Source: Iodidimonas nitroreducens
GTDB lineage: Bacteria; Pseudomonadota; Alphaproteobacteria; Sphingomonadales; Rhodothalassiaceae
Assembly (NCBI RefSeq): GCF_008579165.1
Contig: NZ_BKCN01000002.1
Strand: one strand, 5' to 3'
Length of the DNA: 64,000 bases
Notes under the pieces: model-generated
Database searches by the model: none
Told to the model about the DNA's origin: nothing
What the model saw: only the letters and a program-made list of their open reading frames with translations
Program-made: the position numbers and the translations under genes
Shown here: in pieces, positions 28,923 through 38,563 of the stretch
Layout: the number at the start of each line of letters is the position of its first letter
Position numbering within the stretch: position 1 is the first letter of the stretch

Positions 28923-29943
28923 CGGCTGTTTCTCCACGGCTATAGGCCGCCCAGTCATTCAAAAGGGCCAAAGCCTTGCCGCTATCAATGGCATTTTGGG
29001 CCATGGCAACACCGGCTGCCACATCAGCTGCGCCACCGCCCAGCATCAGCGCCGCCCCGGCATTCAGGGCCACAACATCCCGATAAGCCGAAGGCTGCCC
29101 CATCAAAAGATCGCGCAAGGCGGCGGCATTATAGGCCGCATCACCACCCTTTAAAGCTTCCAGGGGATGGCGTTTCAGGCCGAAATCTTCGGGGCGGATG
29201 GTCATCTCCTCAAGCTTTCCATTGCGAAAACTGACCACCGAGCTTTCCGTGCTGATGCTCAATTCATCCAATCCATCATGGCCATGCACCACCCACACAT
29301 GTTCGGACCCCAAAAGCCCAAGGGTTTCCGCCAGCGGTTTCAGCCAGCGTTGATCATAAACCCCGATCAGTTGGCGCTTGGCCCCCGCCGGATTGGTGAG
29401 AGGGCCCAGAATATTAAAAATGGTGCGCACGCCCAGTGATTTTCGCACCAAAGCCACATGGCGCATGGCTTCATGATGGCGCGGGGCCAATAAAAAGCAC
29501 AGGCCAAACCGATCGAGCGCGCCTTGAACGCGATCAAGGGGCGCATCCATTGCCACGCCCAGATGGGCCAACACATCCGAGGAGCCAGACAGAGAGGAAA
29601 CGGCGCGATTGCCGTGCTTGGCCACCGGCACACCGGCAGCAGCCGCAACAATGGCGGCGGCAGTGGAGATATTATAGGTGCCCAAGCCATCGCCGCCGGT
29701 GCCGCAGGTATCCACCGTGCCGGGGGGTGCCTGAAGGGGCAGGGCATTGGCGCGCATCACATCCGCACCCCCGGCGATTTCCGCTACGGTTTCCCCACGC
29801 ATTTTAAGGCCCATCAAAAAGGCCGCGATTTCGACATCTTCTGCCGCCCCATCCATGATCAGCCGAAAGGCATCGCGAGCTTCGGCACGATCCAATGCAT
29901 GGCCATCGGCGATGCGGGCGATGATTTTCTGCAGATGCGACAT
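28915..29943 (-). CDS. trpD: Anthranilate phosphoribosyltransferase
   Basis: Adds phosphoribosyl from PRPP to anthranilate. 342 residues. Signature segments: GAAEDVEIAAFLMGLKMRGET, the PRPP loop DTCGTGGDGLGTYNIST, KHGNRAVSSLSGSSDVL, NILGPLTNPAGAKRQLIGVY and HGHDGLDELS. Intact. Between trpG (one-base gap) and trpC (overlap), in the expected order. Confidence 0.97.
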   Translation of the reverse strand: MSHLQKIIARIADGHALDRAEARDAFRLIMDGAAEDVEIAAFLMGLKMRGETVAEIAGGADVMRANALPLQAPPGTVDTCGTGGDGLGTYNISTAAAIVAAAAGVPVAKHGNRAVSSLSGSSDVLAHLGVAMDAPLDRVQGALDRFGLCFLLAPRHHEAMRHVALVRKSLGVRTIFNILGPLTNPAGAKRQLIGVYDQRWLKPLAETLGLLGSEHVWVVHGHDGLDELSISTESSVVSFRNGKLEEMTIRPEDFGLKRHPLEALKGGDAAYNAAALRDLLMGQPSAYRDVVALNAGAALMLGGGAADVAAGVAMAQNAIDSGKALALLNDWAAYSRGETADV

Positions 29944-29944
29944 T

Positions 29945-30541
29945 TCAGATCACCCCTTCGCTATGAAAGGCATCGGCCAGCGCCAGAAAATTTCCCAATA
30001 TTTTATGGCCATGATCAGAGGCAATGCTTTCAGGGTGAAATTGCACCCCATGAAGCGGTTGATCAACATGCTGCAAACCCATGATCAGGCCATCTTCGGA
30101 ACGGGCGGTGATCGAAAGGCAGGAGGGCAGATCATCCTCAGACACGATCAGAGAATGATAGCGCGTGGCATTGAATGGCGAGGGCAGGTCCCTGAACACC
30201 CCCCGCCCATCATGGCTGATGGTGCTGACCTTGCCATGCATCACTTTGGGCGCCCGCTTCACGGTTCCACCAAAAACTTCGCCGATGGCCTGATGGCCCA
30301 AACACACGCCCAAAATGGGCAAGCGGCCCGCCGATTTTGCGATCAGATCCCTGGTGATCCCGGCATCACTTGGGGTCCCCGGTCCGGGTGAGATGATCAC
30401 CCCATGGGGGCGCATTTCACGAAGCACAGCATCGACACTGATGGCATCATTGCGCACGACCTGAATATCGGCCCCCAATTCACCCAGATAATGGAATAAA
30501 TTGAAGGTGAAGCTATCGTAATTATCGATCAGTAAATACAT
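29945..30541 (-). CDS. trpG: Anthranilate synthase glutaminase component
   Basis: Class I glutamine amidotransferase that feeds ammonia to TrpE. 198 residues from ATG 30541 (MYLLIDNYDSFTFNL). Nucleophile Cys in LGVCLGHQAIGE, His/Glu in GVQFHPESIAS, PGPGTPSDAG oxyanion region. Could also serve p-aminobenzoate synthase (PabA), as single TrpG proteins often do. It heads trpG-trpD-trpC-moaC-moeA. trpE is over 1 kb away, beyond an opposed gene, so this unit needs its own promoter. Confidence 0.95.
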   Translation of the reverse strand: MYLLIDNYDSFTFNLFHYLGELGADIQVVRNDAISVDAVLREMRPHGVIISPGPGTPSDAGITRDLIAKSAGRLPILGVCLGHQAIGEVFGGTVKRAPKVMHGKVSTISHDGRGVFRDLPSPFNATRYHSLIVSEDDLPSCLSITARSEDGLIMGLQHVDQPLHGVQFHPESIASDHGHKILGNFLALADAFHSEGVI

Positions 30542-30717
30542 CAAGAACACGCTTATCCTGAAGTTGCATTATAAGCCCCATCGCTGGGCAGAGCCATCTG
30601 ATGCCTGCCAAAAATCATGATCGGGTCGCCTTTTCGTAAGAAAGTGTTTATCAGTGTCCCTGCAAATGAACCAGCCCGAAGCGTCCTCATGATGCATTTC
30701 GGGAGATGAGGCGAGAT

Positions 30718-31812
30718 GTGACGGCCAAAAATCAGCAAAAACAGCGTCAAAAGCAAAAGCCCGTCAAAACGGCCAGGATCGGAACCGGTTACAAAACATG
30801 GCTTGCGCGGGCGGGGCGGGGCCTTGGCCTGATCGGTACAGTGGCGATTTTTGGCGTTAGCCTTCTGGCTTTATGGCATCTTTCGGGGCTTTACTCATCG
30901 TCTGAAAGGGCAGAGCCCGATAAAAGCGCTGCGGTTACGGCCCTAAAAACTGCGCCGCCGCATATCTCAAAAAGCACATCCCTTGCCAATCCCGAGATCG
31001 AGGGGGCAAAGCCCCGGCCCCTGATTGCGCGAACGCCGCCGGGCTTACCGGCATGGCAGGCGAACGCCGCAGCTTATCCGAAAGCCACGGGCGGCTCCCT
31101 CCATCCAGCTATTGTTTTGGTGATCGATGATCTGGGGTTGGATAAAGCCGCGGGCAGGGCGGTGATTGCACTTCCTGGACCCTTGACCCTCGCCTTTTTG
31201 CCCTATGCCGATGATTTGCCCCAACAAACCGCCAGCGCCCGGGGGCGCGGCCATGAATTGCTGGTGCATATGCCGATGGAGCCGATGAGCGACAGCGCCG
31301 ATCCCGGCCCCATGGCACTTTTAAGCGCATTGGATCAAGCGGCCATGCAAAGCCGGCTCGATTGGAATCTCAGCCGTTTTCAAGGCTATGTGGGGATCAA
31401 TAATCATATGGGCAGCCGCCTCACCGCCGATGAAAAGGCCATGACCCTGATCATTGGTGATCTGAAAAAGCGGGGCTTGCTGTTTTTGGATTCGCGCACC
31501 ACGGTGAAAACTGTGGCCAGCCGATTGGCGAAAGATCATGATGTACCCAGTCTATCGCGCGATGTGTTTCTTGATAATGATCGCAGCGCCCAAGCGGTGA
31601 AGGCCCGGCTAAAGGAAATGGAGCATATCGCCCTAGAAACCGGGCTGGCCATCGGGATTGGCCATCCCCATGATGAAACGATCAAGGCCATTGCCCAATG
31701 GCTGCCCGATGCCCAAAAGCGCGGCTTTGTGCTGCTGCCTTTGAGCGCCGCCATCATCCGCCAGCAATCGCTGTATCGCCATATGGCTGAAAGGCAGGAT
31801 GGGGCGCGCTGA
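30718..31812 (+). CDS. Divergent polysaccharide deacetylase family protein
   Basis: About 364 residues. A basic cytoplasmic start is followed by one membrane helix (LGLIGTVAIFGVSLLALWHL), a Ser/Ala/Pro linker and a periplasmic domain with AIVLVIDDLGLDKA, HELLVHMPMEPM, GINNHMGSRLT, LLFLDSRTT and AIGIGHPHDETI, as in the YibQ-type DUF610 family. Roles in cell-envelope glycan metabolism are presumed; no substrate is established here. In-frame ATG 30706 or GTG 30718 may start it; the GTG has a better-spaced AGG. It sits opposed between trpG and trpE. Confidence 0.88.
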   Translation: MTAKNQQKQRQKQKPVKTARIGTGYKTWLARAGRGLGLIGTVAIFGVSLLALWHLSGLYSSSERAEPDKSAAVTALKTAPPHISKSTSLANPEIEGAKPRPLIARTPPGLPAWQANAAAYPKATGGSLHPAIVLVIDDLGLDKAAGRAVIALPGPLTLAFLPYADDLPQQTASARGRGHELLVHMPMEPMSDSADPGPMALLSALDQAAMQSRLDWNLSRFQGYVGINNHMGSRLTADEKAMTLIIGDLKKRGLLFLDSRTTVKTVASRLAKDHDVPSLSRDVFLDNDRSAQAVKARLKEMEHIALETGLAIGIGHPHDETIKAIAQWLPDAQKRGFVLLPLSAAIIRQQSLYRHMAERQDGAR

Positions 31813-31843
31813 AGCCTTTCCCGGCTTCAATCCAGCCCAATCC

Positions 31844-33378
31844 TTAATCCAGTTTTGGCCCATGGCCGGGAAGCTGGGCAAAGCGCACCGCTTCTTCGGC
31901 AGCACGAAAAAGGGCTTTGGCTTTGTTTTCACATTCCTGATGTTCCATTTCCGGAACGCTATCGGCCACCAGACCGGCCCCGGCATGAACGTGCATAACG
32001 CCATCTTTCACCACCGCCGTGCGCAAAACGATGCAGGTATCCATGCTGCCATTGGCGGCAAAATAACCCACCGCCCCGGCATAAGGTCCTCGGCCTTCGC
32101 TTTCCAGTTCATCGATGATTTCCATGGCCCGGATTTTGGGGGCACCCGAAACGGTTCCGGCAGGAAAACCGGCTTCCAGAGCGGCCACGCTATCGAATTT
32201 TTCTTCATCAAGCCTGCCGGTCACATTCGAGACGATATGCATCACATGGGAATATTTCTCGACCAGATTGCGCTGGGTGACCTTCACCGTGCCGGGGATG
32301 GCGACCCGGCCCACATCATTGCGGCCCAGATCCAAAAGCATCAGATGTTCCGATAGCTCCTTGGGATCGGATAAAAGATCGGCCGCCAGAGCTTCGTCTT
32401 CTGCGGCATCCTTGCCCCGGGGGCGGGTTCCGGCGATTGGCCTGATGGTCACATCCCCATCGCGGGCGCGGACCAGAATTTCAGGCGACGAGCCTACCAG
32501 TGCGGCTTCCTCGAAATTCAGAAAATAAAGAAAAGGCGAGGGATTGAGCCGCCGCAGTGTGCGGTAAAGCGCAAAGGGCGGTAAGGTGAAGGGCACTGAA
32601 AAGCGCTGGGAGAGCACCACCTGAAAAATATCGCCTGCGGCCATATGCTCTTTGGCGCTGGCCACCATCTGGCGATAGCGATCAAGGCCGGTATGGCTGG
32701 TGATCTCGGCCTGCGCCGCGTTTTTGCTGCCGTTTTTCGCCCGGATCATCGGCAGGGGCTTTGATAGCGCTTCCTCTGCTGATTGCAGCCTTGAAAGCCC
32801 CGCATCATAGGCCGCATCGGCGCTGATTTCGGCATTCGGGCGCAAAGGGGTAACCAAAGTGATGCGATCGGTAACCTGATCGAAAATGGCCATCATGGTG
32901 GGGCGCAGAAACAGAGCCGTGGGCAGGCCATAGGGATCGGGATTGCCCGGACCCAGATCTTCCATCAGGCGCACCATATCATAGCCATATAACCCACCAA
33001 TCCCGCCGCCATAGGGGGGAGGTCCGAAGGCAGATCAATCAGCGATTCTTTTAGCAAACGGCGCAAGGCCGGCATAGCGGGCAGATCATCGGGCATAAAA
33101 TGGGCGGGCTGGCCGGGGGTGATCTGCGCCCGTTCCGCCCGATTGCCATGGCAGCGCCAGATCAGATCCGGGGCGAATCCGATGATCGTATAGCGCCCGC
33201 GCACGGCCCCGCCTTCCACCGATTCCAGCAAGAAGCTGCCGGGCTGGCCGCCGGTGAGCTTCAGATAGGCAGAAACCGGCGTTTCCAGATCCGCCACCAG
33301 GCGGGTGGCCAGAACCTGGGCGATGCCACGATCATAAAGCAAGCGGGCATCATCGCGTGAAACCGTTTCGTCCGGCAC
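31844..33378 (-). CDS. trpE: Anthranilate synthase component I (one frameshift)
   Basis: Makes anthranilate from chorismate using ammonia from TrpG. About 511 residues when repaired. The N-terminal feedback region has the LLESVEGG motif that binds tryptophan; the chorismate-binding half has IAGTRPRGKDAAEDEALA, LLDLGRNDVGRVA, HIVSNVTGRL and SGAPKIRAMEIIDELE. The frame breaks near 32985 in GLVGYMGYDMVRLMED; ATGGGCTATGAT for ATGGCTATGAT restores it. Starts one base after the foldase gene ends. Confidence 0.94.
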
Positions 33379-35310
33379 CTAGAAACCACCCTGGGGGGTA
33401 AGAGCTGCTTGGGGATCAACGATTTGCTGGAACAGTTCGCTATTCACTTCAACCCCCAGATCGGCACGCAGGGCATTTTCATATTGCACCAGAGCATCAT
33501 TTAAAAGTGCGGTGCCCAAATCCTGGATCAGGGCATCATAAGCCACAGGATCCTGTGCGGGATCACCGGGCTTTACCTCATCAAGCCTGACGATGACATA
33601 GCCATCGCCATTGGCAGTGCGTTCGACACTGATTTCACCAACATCCATCCGAAACATCAAACGCCCAACCACAGGGGCCACCTGCTGGCCCTGATCGACC
33701 CGCGACCGGATCACCCAATCGGATGAAGCAAGGCCGGCATCATTTTCTTTGGCCAGATCAGCCGCCGCCTTGCCAGCGCGAAGGGCGGTGGCAATGGTTT
33801 CTGCCTGCGCCCCGGCCTGTGCCAGCTTGCGTTCATTGATCAGCCGATTCAAAAGCTGGGTGCGAACATCTTCAAAAGGCCGTTGCTGGGGCGGGATTTC
33901 ATCCACCACATCCACCAGCACAAAGCCGCCATCATCGCTCGGCTCAAGCAAAGCAGGCTCATCAATGGCCAGTTCCCAGCCTTTGGCCAGATGGCGCGCA
34001 ACGGCCCCCTCAACCGCACCGCCCTCAGCCAATCGACCATCGCGTGACACGGTGGCTTCTGCATAGGTCAGCCCCAATTCATTGGCGATTTCCTTGAGCC
34101 CAACACCCCGGGCCAGCATGTCTTCGGCTTTGACCGAAATATCATAAACCGTTTCCAGCGCTTTTTCTTCGGCCAGATCCTGACGGAGTGTTGCGGCAAC
34201 CTGATCAAGGGGGCGATCAAGGGGTGGGGTGATGGATCGCACCCGAAAGACATGCCAGCCGAAAACGCTTTGGGCGGGGGGGCTCAGCGCCCCTTCATCT
34301 GTGGCGAAAACGGCATCGGCCACCCGGGCATTATAATCGGTTTCCAGATCGGTGCGGCTGACATCGCCCAGGGTAATCTCATCAACGCTGAAATCGGTCA
34401 TTTCTTTGACAAGGCTGGCGAAATCTTCCCCGCTTTCAATCCGGCGGACGAAGGTTTCCGCCTTTTCCTTTTCATCTACACCAAAAGAAACGATATCCAC
34501 CGTGCGTAATTCAGGGATCTGAAATTGCGCCAAACGCTCTTCATAAGCGGTGGCCAGCTCTTCATCGGTGATGTTTTCTGGTTTGGCGACGGAAGCCGGT
34601 GAGATTTCCGCCACTGCGATGGCCCGATAAGGCGGGGTCATATAGCCGGATTTTTCCAGTTCATAAGCCGCCAGCAGTTCATCTTCCGAAGGGGCATCCA
34701 CAGCGCCGATTTCACTGGCAAGAACGCTGAGAATGGTCGCCTTCCGCCCTTCATTGCGAAAGCGGAACAAAGGCTTGGCCAAAGCATCGGGAACCGGACG
34801 CCCCGCGACCAGCGTTTGGAGCATCTGCCGCCTGACAATATCTGTGCGCAGGGATGTTTCAAATTCAGCCGCCGTAAGCCCGGCACGGGCGATCTGATTT
34901 TCATAGGCCTGCCGATCGAATTTGCCATCAAACCCGGCAAAGGCCTCAACACCGCGCAAAATATCCACGACCTGACGATTGCTGCCGCGCAGGCCCAGAT
35001 CGCGGGCATGGCTGACGAAAAGCTGTTCTGAAATGAGCTGCTGCAAAACCTGCTGGGGAATACCCAAACCCAAAGCCTGCTGACGATCAATCGGTTGGCC
35101 GATCTGGGATTCGATCTGACGCAGGCGCTGATTATAAGCCCGATCGAATTCCACGACATCAATTTCAGAATCCCCCACACTGGCAATCGTGCGGCCGCCG
35201 GTATTGGAAAACAGATCGGGAATCCCCCATAGGGCGAAGCTGGCAATCAAAAGACCCAAAAGGGCAAGAACCACAAATGATCCCAAGGTGCTGCGAATGG
35301 CGCTGAGCAT
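33379..35310 (-). CDS. ppiD: PpiD-type periplasmic peptidyl-prolyl isomerase
   Basis: Membrane-anchored periplasmic foldase, 643 residues. A single N-terminal helix (VVLALLGLLIASFALWGI, about 14-31) is followed by a SurA-like N-terminal chaperone domain (VLQQLISEQLFVSHARDLGL) and a parvulin domain around residues 265-375 with the ending FGWHVFRVRSI. Helps outer-membrane and secreted proteins fold. One base separates it from trpE, so it probably heads that transcript; tpiA diverges upstream, as in many Alphaproteobacteria. Confidence 0.92.
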   Translation of the reverse strand: MLSAIRSTLGSFVVLALLGLLIASFALWGIPDLFSNTGGRTIASVGDSEIDVVEFDRAYNQRLRQIESQIGQPIDRQQALGLGIPQQVLQQLISEQLFVSHARDLGLRGSNRQVVDILRGVEAFAGFDGKFDRQAYENQIARAGLTAAEFETSLRTDIVRRQMLQTLVAGRPVPDALAKPLFRFRNEGRKATILSVLASEIGAVDAPSEDELLAAYELEKSGYMTPPYRAIAVAEISPASVAKPENITDEELATAYEERLAQFQIPELRTVDIVSFGVDEKEKAETFVRRIESGEDFASLVKEMTDFSVDEITLGDVSRTDLETDYNARVADAVFATDEGALSPPAQSVFGWHVFRVRSITPPLDRPLDQVAATLRQDLAEEKALETVYDISVKAEDMLARGVGLKEIANELGLTYAEATVSRDGRLAEGGAVEGAVARHLAKGWELAIDEPALLEPSDDGGFVLVDVVDEIPPQQRPFEDVRTQLLNRLINERKLAQAGAQAETIATALRAGKAAADLAKENDAGLASSDWVIRSRVDQGQQVAPVVGRLMFRMDVGEISVERTANGDGYVIVRLDEVKPGDPAQDPVAYDALIQDLGTALLNDALVQYENALRADLGVEVNSELFQQIVDPQAALTPQGGF

Positions 35311-35546
35311 GAATTTTATCTCGCTCTAGATGATAAAGGAGCCGCATGATCGAGGCATTGATTTGAGGCGCAGTGTAATGGCTGAAGCGTCAATTGCAAA
35401 TATCGACCGTTCTTGGCGTTTTCTTATGGTGCTGATAGATATATCTGCAAGGATAATCTGTATCTTTTGGCCGATTTCCCGCTAAACATGCTGATCAATG
35501 GGGAAAAAGCCTGCCGATCGCAGCCTATCACGCAAGGAACCTTCTT

Positions 35547-36305
35547 ATGTCTCAGCCAGCTATCAGGCCATTGGTTGCCGGAAACTGGAAAATGTTTGGT
35601 CTCAGGTCCGCGCTTGCTCAGATTGAACGCTTGCGCGCATTATTGGCCGCAAACCCACCCGGGGCAGACTGCGCCATCTGCCCGCCTTTCACCCTGATCG
35701 ATGCCGCCATCAAAATCACCGCTGGCAGCGCAATCGCCATTGGGGCACAGGATTGCCATAGCGCGGATGAAGGAGCCCATACCGGCGATATTGCCGCCCC
35801 GATGCTGGCCGATCTGGGGGTGCGCCATGTGATTATTGGCCATTCAGAACGGCGCACGGATCATGGCGAGGGTGATTCTCTGGTTATGGCCAAGGCGTGC
35901 GCTGCCCATAAAGCGGGCCTATCGGCGATCATCTGTGTGGGGGAAACCCTTGCCCAGCGCGATGCCGGGGCGGCTCTTGATATTGTCATAAAGCAGCTTG
36001 AAGGATCGGTGCCTGCCAAAGCCAATGCCGCGAACAGCATCATTGCTTATGAACCGGTTTGGGCGATTGGCACCGGGCGCACGCCACAAACGGATGATAT
36101 CGCCCAGATGCATCAGGCGATCCGATCCTATCTCACCAACCGCTTTGAAGATGGTGGATCAATGCGCATTTTATATGGGGGATCGGTGAAGCCCAAAAAT
36201 GCGGGTGAATTGATGTCGGTGGCTCATGTCAATGGCGCTTTGGTCGGGGGGGCAAGCCTTGACAGCGGCGATTTCAATGCCATTCTCGATGCTTATCGGC
36301 GTTGA
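35547..36305 (+). CDS. tpiA: Triosephosphate isomerase
   Basis: Interconverts DHAP and glyceraldehyde 3-phosphate. 252 residues. Substrate Lys in VAGNWKMFG, catalytic His in VIIGHSERR, catalytic Glu and flexible loop in AYEPVWAIGTGRTP, phosphate loop LYGGSVKPKNAGEL. AAGGAA ribosome site at 35534-35539. First gene of a plus-strand run with secG and pyrG. Confidence 0.97.
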   Translation: MSQPAIRPLVAGNWKMFGLRSALAQIERLRALLAANPPGADCAICPPFTLIDAAIKITAGSAIAIGAQDCHSADEGAHTGDIAAPMLADLGVRHVIIGHSERRTDHGEGDSLVMAKACAAHKAGLSAIICVGETLAQRDAGAALDIVIKQLEGSVPAKANAANSIIAYEPVWAIGTGRTPQTDDIAQMHQAIRSYLTNRFEDGGSMRILYGGSVKPKNAGELMSVAHVNGALVGGASLDSGDFNAILDAYRR

Positions 36306-36478
36306 AAATAGCCGCTTTGCCTGGCGCCTTGCTATGGCTCGGCTTTTTGTTCATCGTCGGCGCTATAAACTTCTTGCTGGTCATTGTCGTTTGTCTGCGT
36401 TAGACAGGCGGCCAATGCGCCAACGGGGGTTCGCCCGGGATGGTGCGTTCCACATTTTATCTGCATGGTACTTATAAG

Positions 36479-36781
36479 ATGCAAGTCGTTCTTCTTATTG
36501 TTCATCTGGCCATCGCCATTGCTCTGGTTGGTGTTATTCTTTTGCAGCGATCCGAAGGTGGCGGATTGGGCATGGGTGGCGGCCCCGGCGGTATGATGTC
36601 GGCGCGCGGTGCGGCTGATCTGCTGACCAAGACCACATCCATTCTGGCGGCTGGTTTTCTGATCACCAGCCTGACCTTGGCGATTCTTGCAGGCCAGGGT
36701 GAGGATAATCGTTCGGTTCTGGATGAAACCCCGGTCGAACAGCCGCAATCGGATACGCCCAGCGTTCCCGTACCGGAATAA
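36479..36781 (+). CDS. secG: Preprotein translocase subunit SecG
   Basis: Small membrane subunit that assists SecYEG protein export. 100 residues with two membrane helices (QVVLLIVHLAIAIALVGVIL and ILAAGFLITSLTLAILAG) separated by the family's Gly-rich loop (LLQRSEGGGLGMGGGPGG), then an acidic Pro/Val-rich tail. I chose ATG 36479; an upstream in-frame start adds residues not seen in the family. Between tpiA and pyrG, a common order in the class. Confidence 0.95.
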   Translation: MQVVLLIVHLAIAIALVGVILLQRSEGGGLGMGGGPGGMMSARGAADLLTKTTSILAAGFLITSLTLAILAGQGEDNRSVLDETPVEQPQSDTPSVPVPE

Positions 36782-36793
36782 TTAACGTTTTTC

Positions 36794-36829
36794 GGTCCAC
36801 GCCTTTTCCTGCTTGTTGTGGGCTTTTTT
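36794..36829 (+). terminator. Possible terminator after secG
   Basis: GGTCCAC and GTGGGCT pair over seven bases (two wobble) around a 17-base loop, followed by six T. Moderate stem; it could reduce read-through into pyrG. Confidence 0.5.
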
Positions 36830-36919
36830 GTGTAAAGTCTGCTTTGGTGGGGATATTTTCATGATTGTCCTGAAATCCAGAACTGTTGCTTTGCCAATAG
36901 TCAACAATAGTGCGCGTTC

Positions 36920-38548
36920 ATGACCCGTTTCATCTTCATCACCGGCGGCGTTGTCTCTTCCCTTGGAAAGGGCCTTTTATCGGCCGCTTTGGGAACCTTA
37001 TTGCAGGCGCGTGGCTATTCCGTTCGCTTGCGCAAGCTTGATCCTTATCTCAATGTCGATCCGGGCACCATGAGCCCCTATCAGCATGGCGAGGTTTATG
37101 TCACCGATGATGGGGCGGAAACCGATCTTGATCTGGGGCATTATGAACGCTTTACCGGGGTGCCTTCGCGTTCCACCGATAATATCACCTCAGGCCGTGT
37201 GTATCAGGATATCCTGACCAAGGAACGCCGGGGCGATTATCTGGGCGGCACGGTTCAGGTGATCCCCCATGTTACCGATGCGATCAAGAATTTTGTGCTG
37301 GCTGAAACCGCTGGTATCGATTTTGTCTTATGTGAAATCGGGGGCACGGTAGGCGATATTGAAAGCCTGCCATTCATGGAAGCCATCCGCCAATTGGGCA
37401 CCGAGCTGGAGCGTGGGCAATCGTGCTTCATCCATCTCACCCTTGTGCCTTTCATCAAAGCGGCGGGTGAACTGAAAACCAAGCCAACCCAGCATTCGGT
37501 AAAGGAATTGCGCGGGATCGGGATTTCGCCCGATGTGCTTGTATGCCGGGCCGAGCACCCCATTCCCCTCAGTGATCGCCACAAGATCGCTTTGTTTTGC
37601 AATGTCGCCAAATCGGCAGTCGTTCAGGCGCTTGATGTGTCATCGATCTATGAAGTGCCCATTGCGTATCATGCCGAAGGTCTTGATGACGAGGTGCTCA
37701 AGGTTTTTGGCATCCCCACCGATCCCCCCATCGATCTCAACGGCTGGAAAGAGATCGTGCACAATCTCAACCATCCCGAAGGCGAGGTGACCATCGCTAT
37801 CGTCGGGAAATATACCGGCCTAAAAGATGCTTATAAATCTTTGGGAGAGGCGTTGATCCATGGCGGCATCGCCAATCATGTGCGGGTGCGGATCGAATGG
37901 ATCGAGGCGGAAGTTTTTGAACAGCCCGATGCCATTCATCGCCTTGAGGATGTGCATGGCATTCTGGTGCCGGGCGGCTTTGGTCATCGCGGCACAGAAG
38001 GCAAAATTGCCGCCGCCCGCTTTGCCCGCGAACATAATGTGCCCTTTTTCGGCATCTGCCTGGGGATGCAGATGGCGGTGATCGAGGCCGCCCGCAATAT
38101 GGCCGGGATCAAGGACGCCGGTTCAACCGAATTTGGCGAATGCAACGCCCCCATTGTGGGGTTGCTCACGGAATGGGCCACCGAAGCGGGCATTGAACTG
38201 CGCGATCAGGATACCGATCTGGGGGGCACTATGCGTTTGGGGGCCTATCCCGCCTTGTTAAAGCCCGGATCGCATGTGCATGAGATTTATGGGGCCGACC
38301 GTATCTCCGAACGGCACCGCCATCGTTATGAAGTGAATATTTCCTATCAACAGGATCTGGAAAAAGCGGGGCTGGTGTTTTCCGGAATCTCACCTGATAA
38401 CAGCCTGCCTGAAATCGTCGAAATTCCCGGGCATCCTTGGTATATCGGCGTGCAATTCCACCCCGAATTGAAATCAAAACCTTTTGATCCGCATCCCCTT
38501 TTTGCCAGCTTCATCGGCGCTGCCTTAAAGCAGAGCCGATTGGTTTAA
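36920..38548 (+). CDS. pyrG: CTP synthase
   Basis: Aminates UTP to CTP. 542 residues. N-terminal synthetase domain: FIFITGGVVSSLGKGLLSA P-loop, KLDPYLNVDPGTMSPYQHGE, GGTVGDIESLPF. C-terminal glutaminase domain: nucleophile Cys in FFGICLGMQMAV and His/Glu in GVQFHPELKSKP. Intact and normal length. Convergent with the acyl-CoA dehydrogenase gene, only 15 bases away. Confidence 0.97.
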   Translation: MTRFIFITGGVVSSLGKGLLSAALGTLLQARGYSVRLRKLDPYLNVDPGTMSPYQHGEVYVTDDGAETDLDLGHYERFTGVPSRSTDNITSGRVYQDILTKERRGDYLGGTVQVIPHVTDAIKNFVLAETAGIDFVLCEIGGTVGDIESLPFMEAIRQLGTELERGQSCFIHLTLVPFIKAAGELKTKPTQHSVKELRGIGISPDVLVCRAEHPIPLSDRHKIALFCNVAKSAVVQALDVSSIYEVPIAYHAEGLDDEVLKVFGIPTDPPIDLNGWKEIVHNLNHPEGEVTIAIVGKYTGLKDAYKSLGEALIHGGIANHVRVRIEWIEAEVFEQPDAIHRLEDVHGILVPGGFGHRGTEGKIAAARFAREHNVPFFGICLGMQMAVIEAARNMAGIKDAGSTEFGECNAPIVGLLTEWATEAGIELRDQDTDLGGTMRLGAYPALLKPGSHVHEIYGADRISERHRHRYEVNISYQQDLEKAGLVFSGISPDNSLPEIVEIPGHPWYIGVQFHPELKSKPFDPHPLFASFIGAALKQSRLV

Positions 38549-38563
38549 GCAGCCGAACGATAC

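Noticed and set aside
29524..30391. Long plus-strand open frames over trpD and trpG
   Set aside because: They are shadows of the two intact minus-strand genes and match no family.
31813..31843. GAAGCC/GGCTTC hairpin between the deacetylase and trpE as a terminator
   Set aside because: Only six pairs and no T-run on either strand.
36306..36478. Small coding frames between tpiA and secG
   Set aside because: No ribosome site, no family resemblance, and the best one overlaps the secG start in another frame.
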